A stretch of 7,227 bases of DNA from Quisquiliibacterium sp. (GTDB lineage Bacteria > Pseudomonadota > Gammaproteobacteria > Burkholderiales > Burkholderiaceae_E), in NCBI GenBank assembly GCA_023257915.1, contig JALRBB010000291.1, forward strand, positions 1 through 7,227, given 5' to 3'. Below the pieces are notes generated by a model. It saw only the letters and a program-made list of their open reading frames with translations. It was not told the DNA's origin and made no database searches. Positions within the stretch are counted from its first letter, which is position 1. Each line of letters opens with the position of its first letter. Both the position numbers and the translations under genes were made by a program. Positions 6,592-7,227 of this stretch are shown in pieces.

Positions 6592-7227
6592 AAAAACTTG
6601 CGCAGGTCCATGCCCGCGTATAAAGAAGCGACCTGATCGGCATAACCGTTGAACATCAGCGTCGGACGCTTGCGCTGAAAAACCCCCCCTTCACCGATCC
6701 TGCGCTCTGTCGCCTGCGACCAGCGCGGATGGTTCACGGTGGGATTCACGTTCGAATAAAACCCGTACTCCCGGGGAATTGCGCGACTCCAACTCGTGAC
6801 CGGTTGTGTTCTAGTGAAACGGATTCGCACGATCGACTTGCCGCTCTTGAAACCGTACTTCCAAGGAATGACCATGCGCACCGGAGCGCCGTTTTGCCGA
6901 GGAAGCACCTCTCCGTAAAGACCGAATGTGAGCAACGTCAGCGGATGATTCGCCTCGTCAATGCGAAGACCTTCCACATAGGGCCATTCGAGCACATTCG
7001 AACTCAGGCCAGGCATCTGGCTCTTGTCGGCCAGCGTCGTGAACTCCACATATTTCGCGTCACCGGTGGGCTGGACTCGACGGATGAGTTCGGACAGCGG
7101 GTAGCCGACCCACGGGATCACCATCGACCAGCCTTCGACACAGCGCAGGCGGTAGATGCGCTCTTCCATCGCACCCCACTTCATCAGATCTTCCAGGCCG
7201 TAGCGGCCGGGCTTTTTGACCAGGCCT
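6588..7227 (-). CDS. msrP: MsrP, molybdopterin-dependent periplasmic methionine sulfoxide reductase, catalytic subunit (N-terminus outside window)
   Basis: MsrP (formerly YedY) reduces methionine sulfoxides in oxidised periplasmic proteins using a molybdopterin cofactor. The visible fragment is about 212 residues, the C-terminal two thirds of a protein of about 330. The reading frame is open to the right edge, beginning [14 protein letters not shown]. The Tat signal peptide expected for this family is out of view. [19 protein letters not shown] contains the Mo-ligating cysteine (codon 7142-7140), with about 184 residues after it as in E. coli. Further conserved blocks are [18 protein letters not shown] and the C-terminus [25 protein letters not shown]. 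The stop lies in a run of seven T (minus strand) and overlaps the msrQ start, forming the msrPQ operon. Confidence 0.95.
   Translation of the reverse strand, partial: GLVKKPGRYGLEDLMKWGAMEERIYRLRCVEGWSMVIPWVGYPLSELIRRVQPTGDAKYVEFTTLADKSQMPGLSSNVLEWPYVEGLRIDEANHPLTLLTFGLYGEVLPRQNGAPVRMVIPWKYGFKSGKSIVRIRFTRTQPVTSWSRAIPREYGFYSNVNPTVNHPRWSQATERRIGEGGVFQRKRPTLMFNGYADQVASLYAGMDLRKFF

Overview
The window looks like core chromosome of a GC-rich Gram-negative bacterium, most likely a betaproteobacterium or a closely related gammaproteobacterium. The evidence is a type IVa pilus pilM-pilN pair divergent from a class A penicillin-binding protein, a cyaY/lptM/lysA block, and a Tat/molybdenum-type msrPQ pair. 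The class is inferred from gene content, order and protein similarity as recalled; no database search was possible.

Layout from left to right. 1-495 (minus): start of pilN, whose C-terminal part stops resembling PilN near base 144 and is replaced by AT-richer sequence with RNA-like folding. 492-1574 (minus): pilM, overlapping pilN by a GTGA junction. 1575-1845: divergent intergenic region with an 8-bp inverted repeat and a perfect TATAAT ahead of the plus-strand gene. 1846-4197 (plus): mrcA/ponA, bifunctional PBP1A. 4209-4532 (minus): cyaY, convergent with mrcA; an 8-bp hairpin whose arms contain the two stop codons fills the 11-bp gap. 4547-4702 (plus): lptM, a 51-residue lipoprotein gene whose start lies 14 bp from the cyaY start. 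4733-5995 (plus): lysA. 5992-6591 (minus): msrQ, overlapping the lysA stop codon. 6588 to the right edge (minus): msrP, the upstream partner of msrQ, with its N-terminus outside the window.

Functionally the window combines cell-envelope building with envelope maintenance. PilM and PilN form the cytoplasmic/inner-membrane base of the type IV pilus machine. PBP1A polymerises and cross-links peptidoglycan. LysA catalyses the last step of lysine synthesis from meso-diaminopimelate, which is also a peptidoglycan precursor. LptM helps the outer-membrane LPS translocon mature. MsrPQ repairs oxidised methionines in periplasmic proteins, and CyaY acts in iron-sulfur cluster assembly.

Most of the window is ordinary and dense. 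The item most worth pursuing is the left edge, where pilN seems to be interrupted by a foreign, structured element in the same orientation. A group II intron is the leading but unproven idea.
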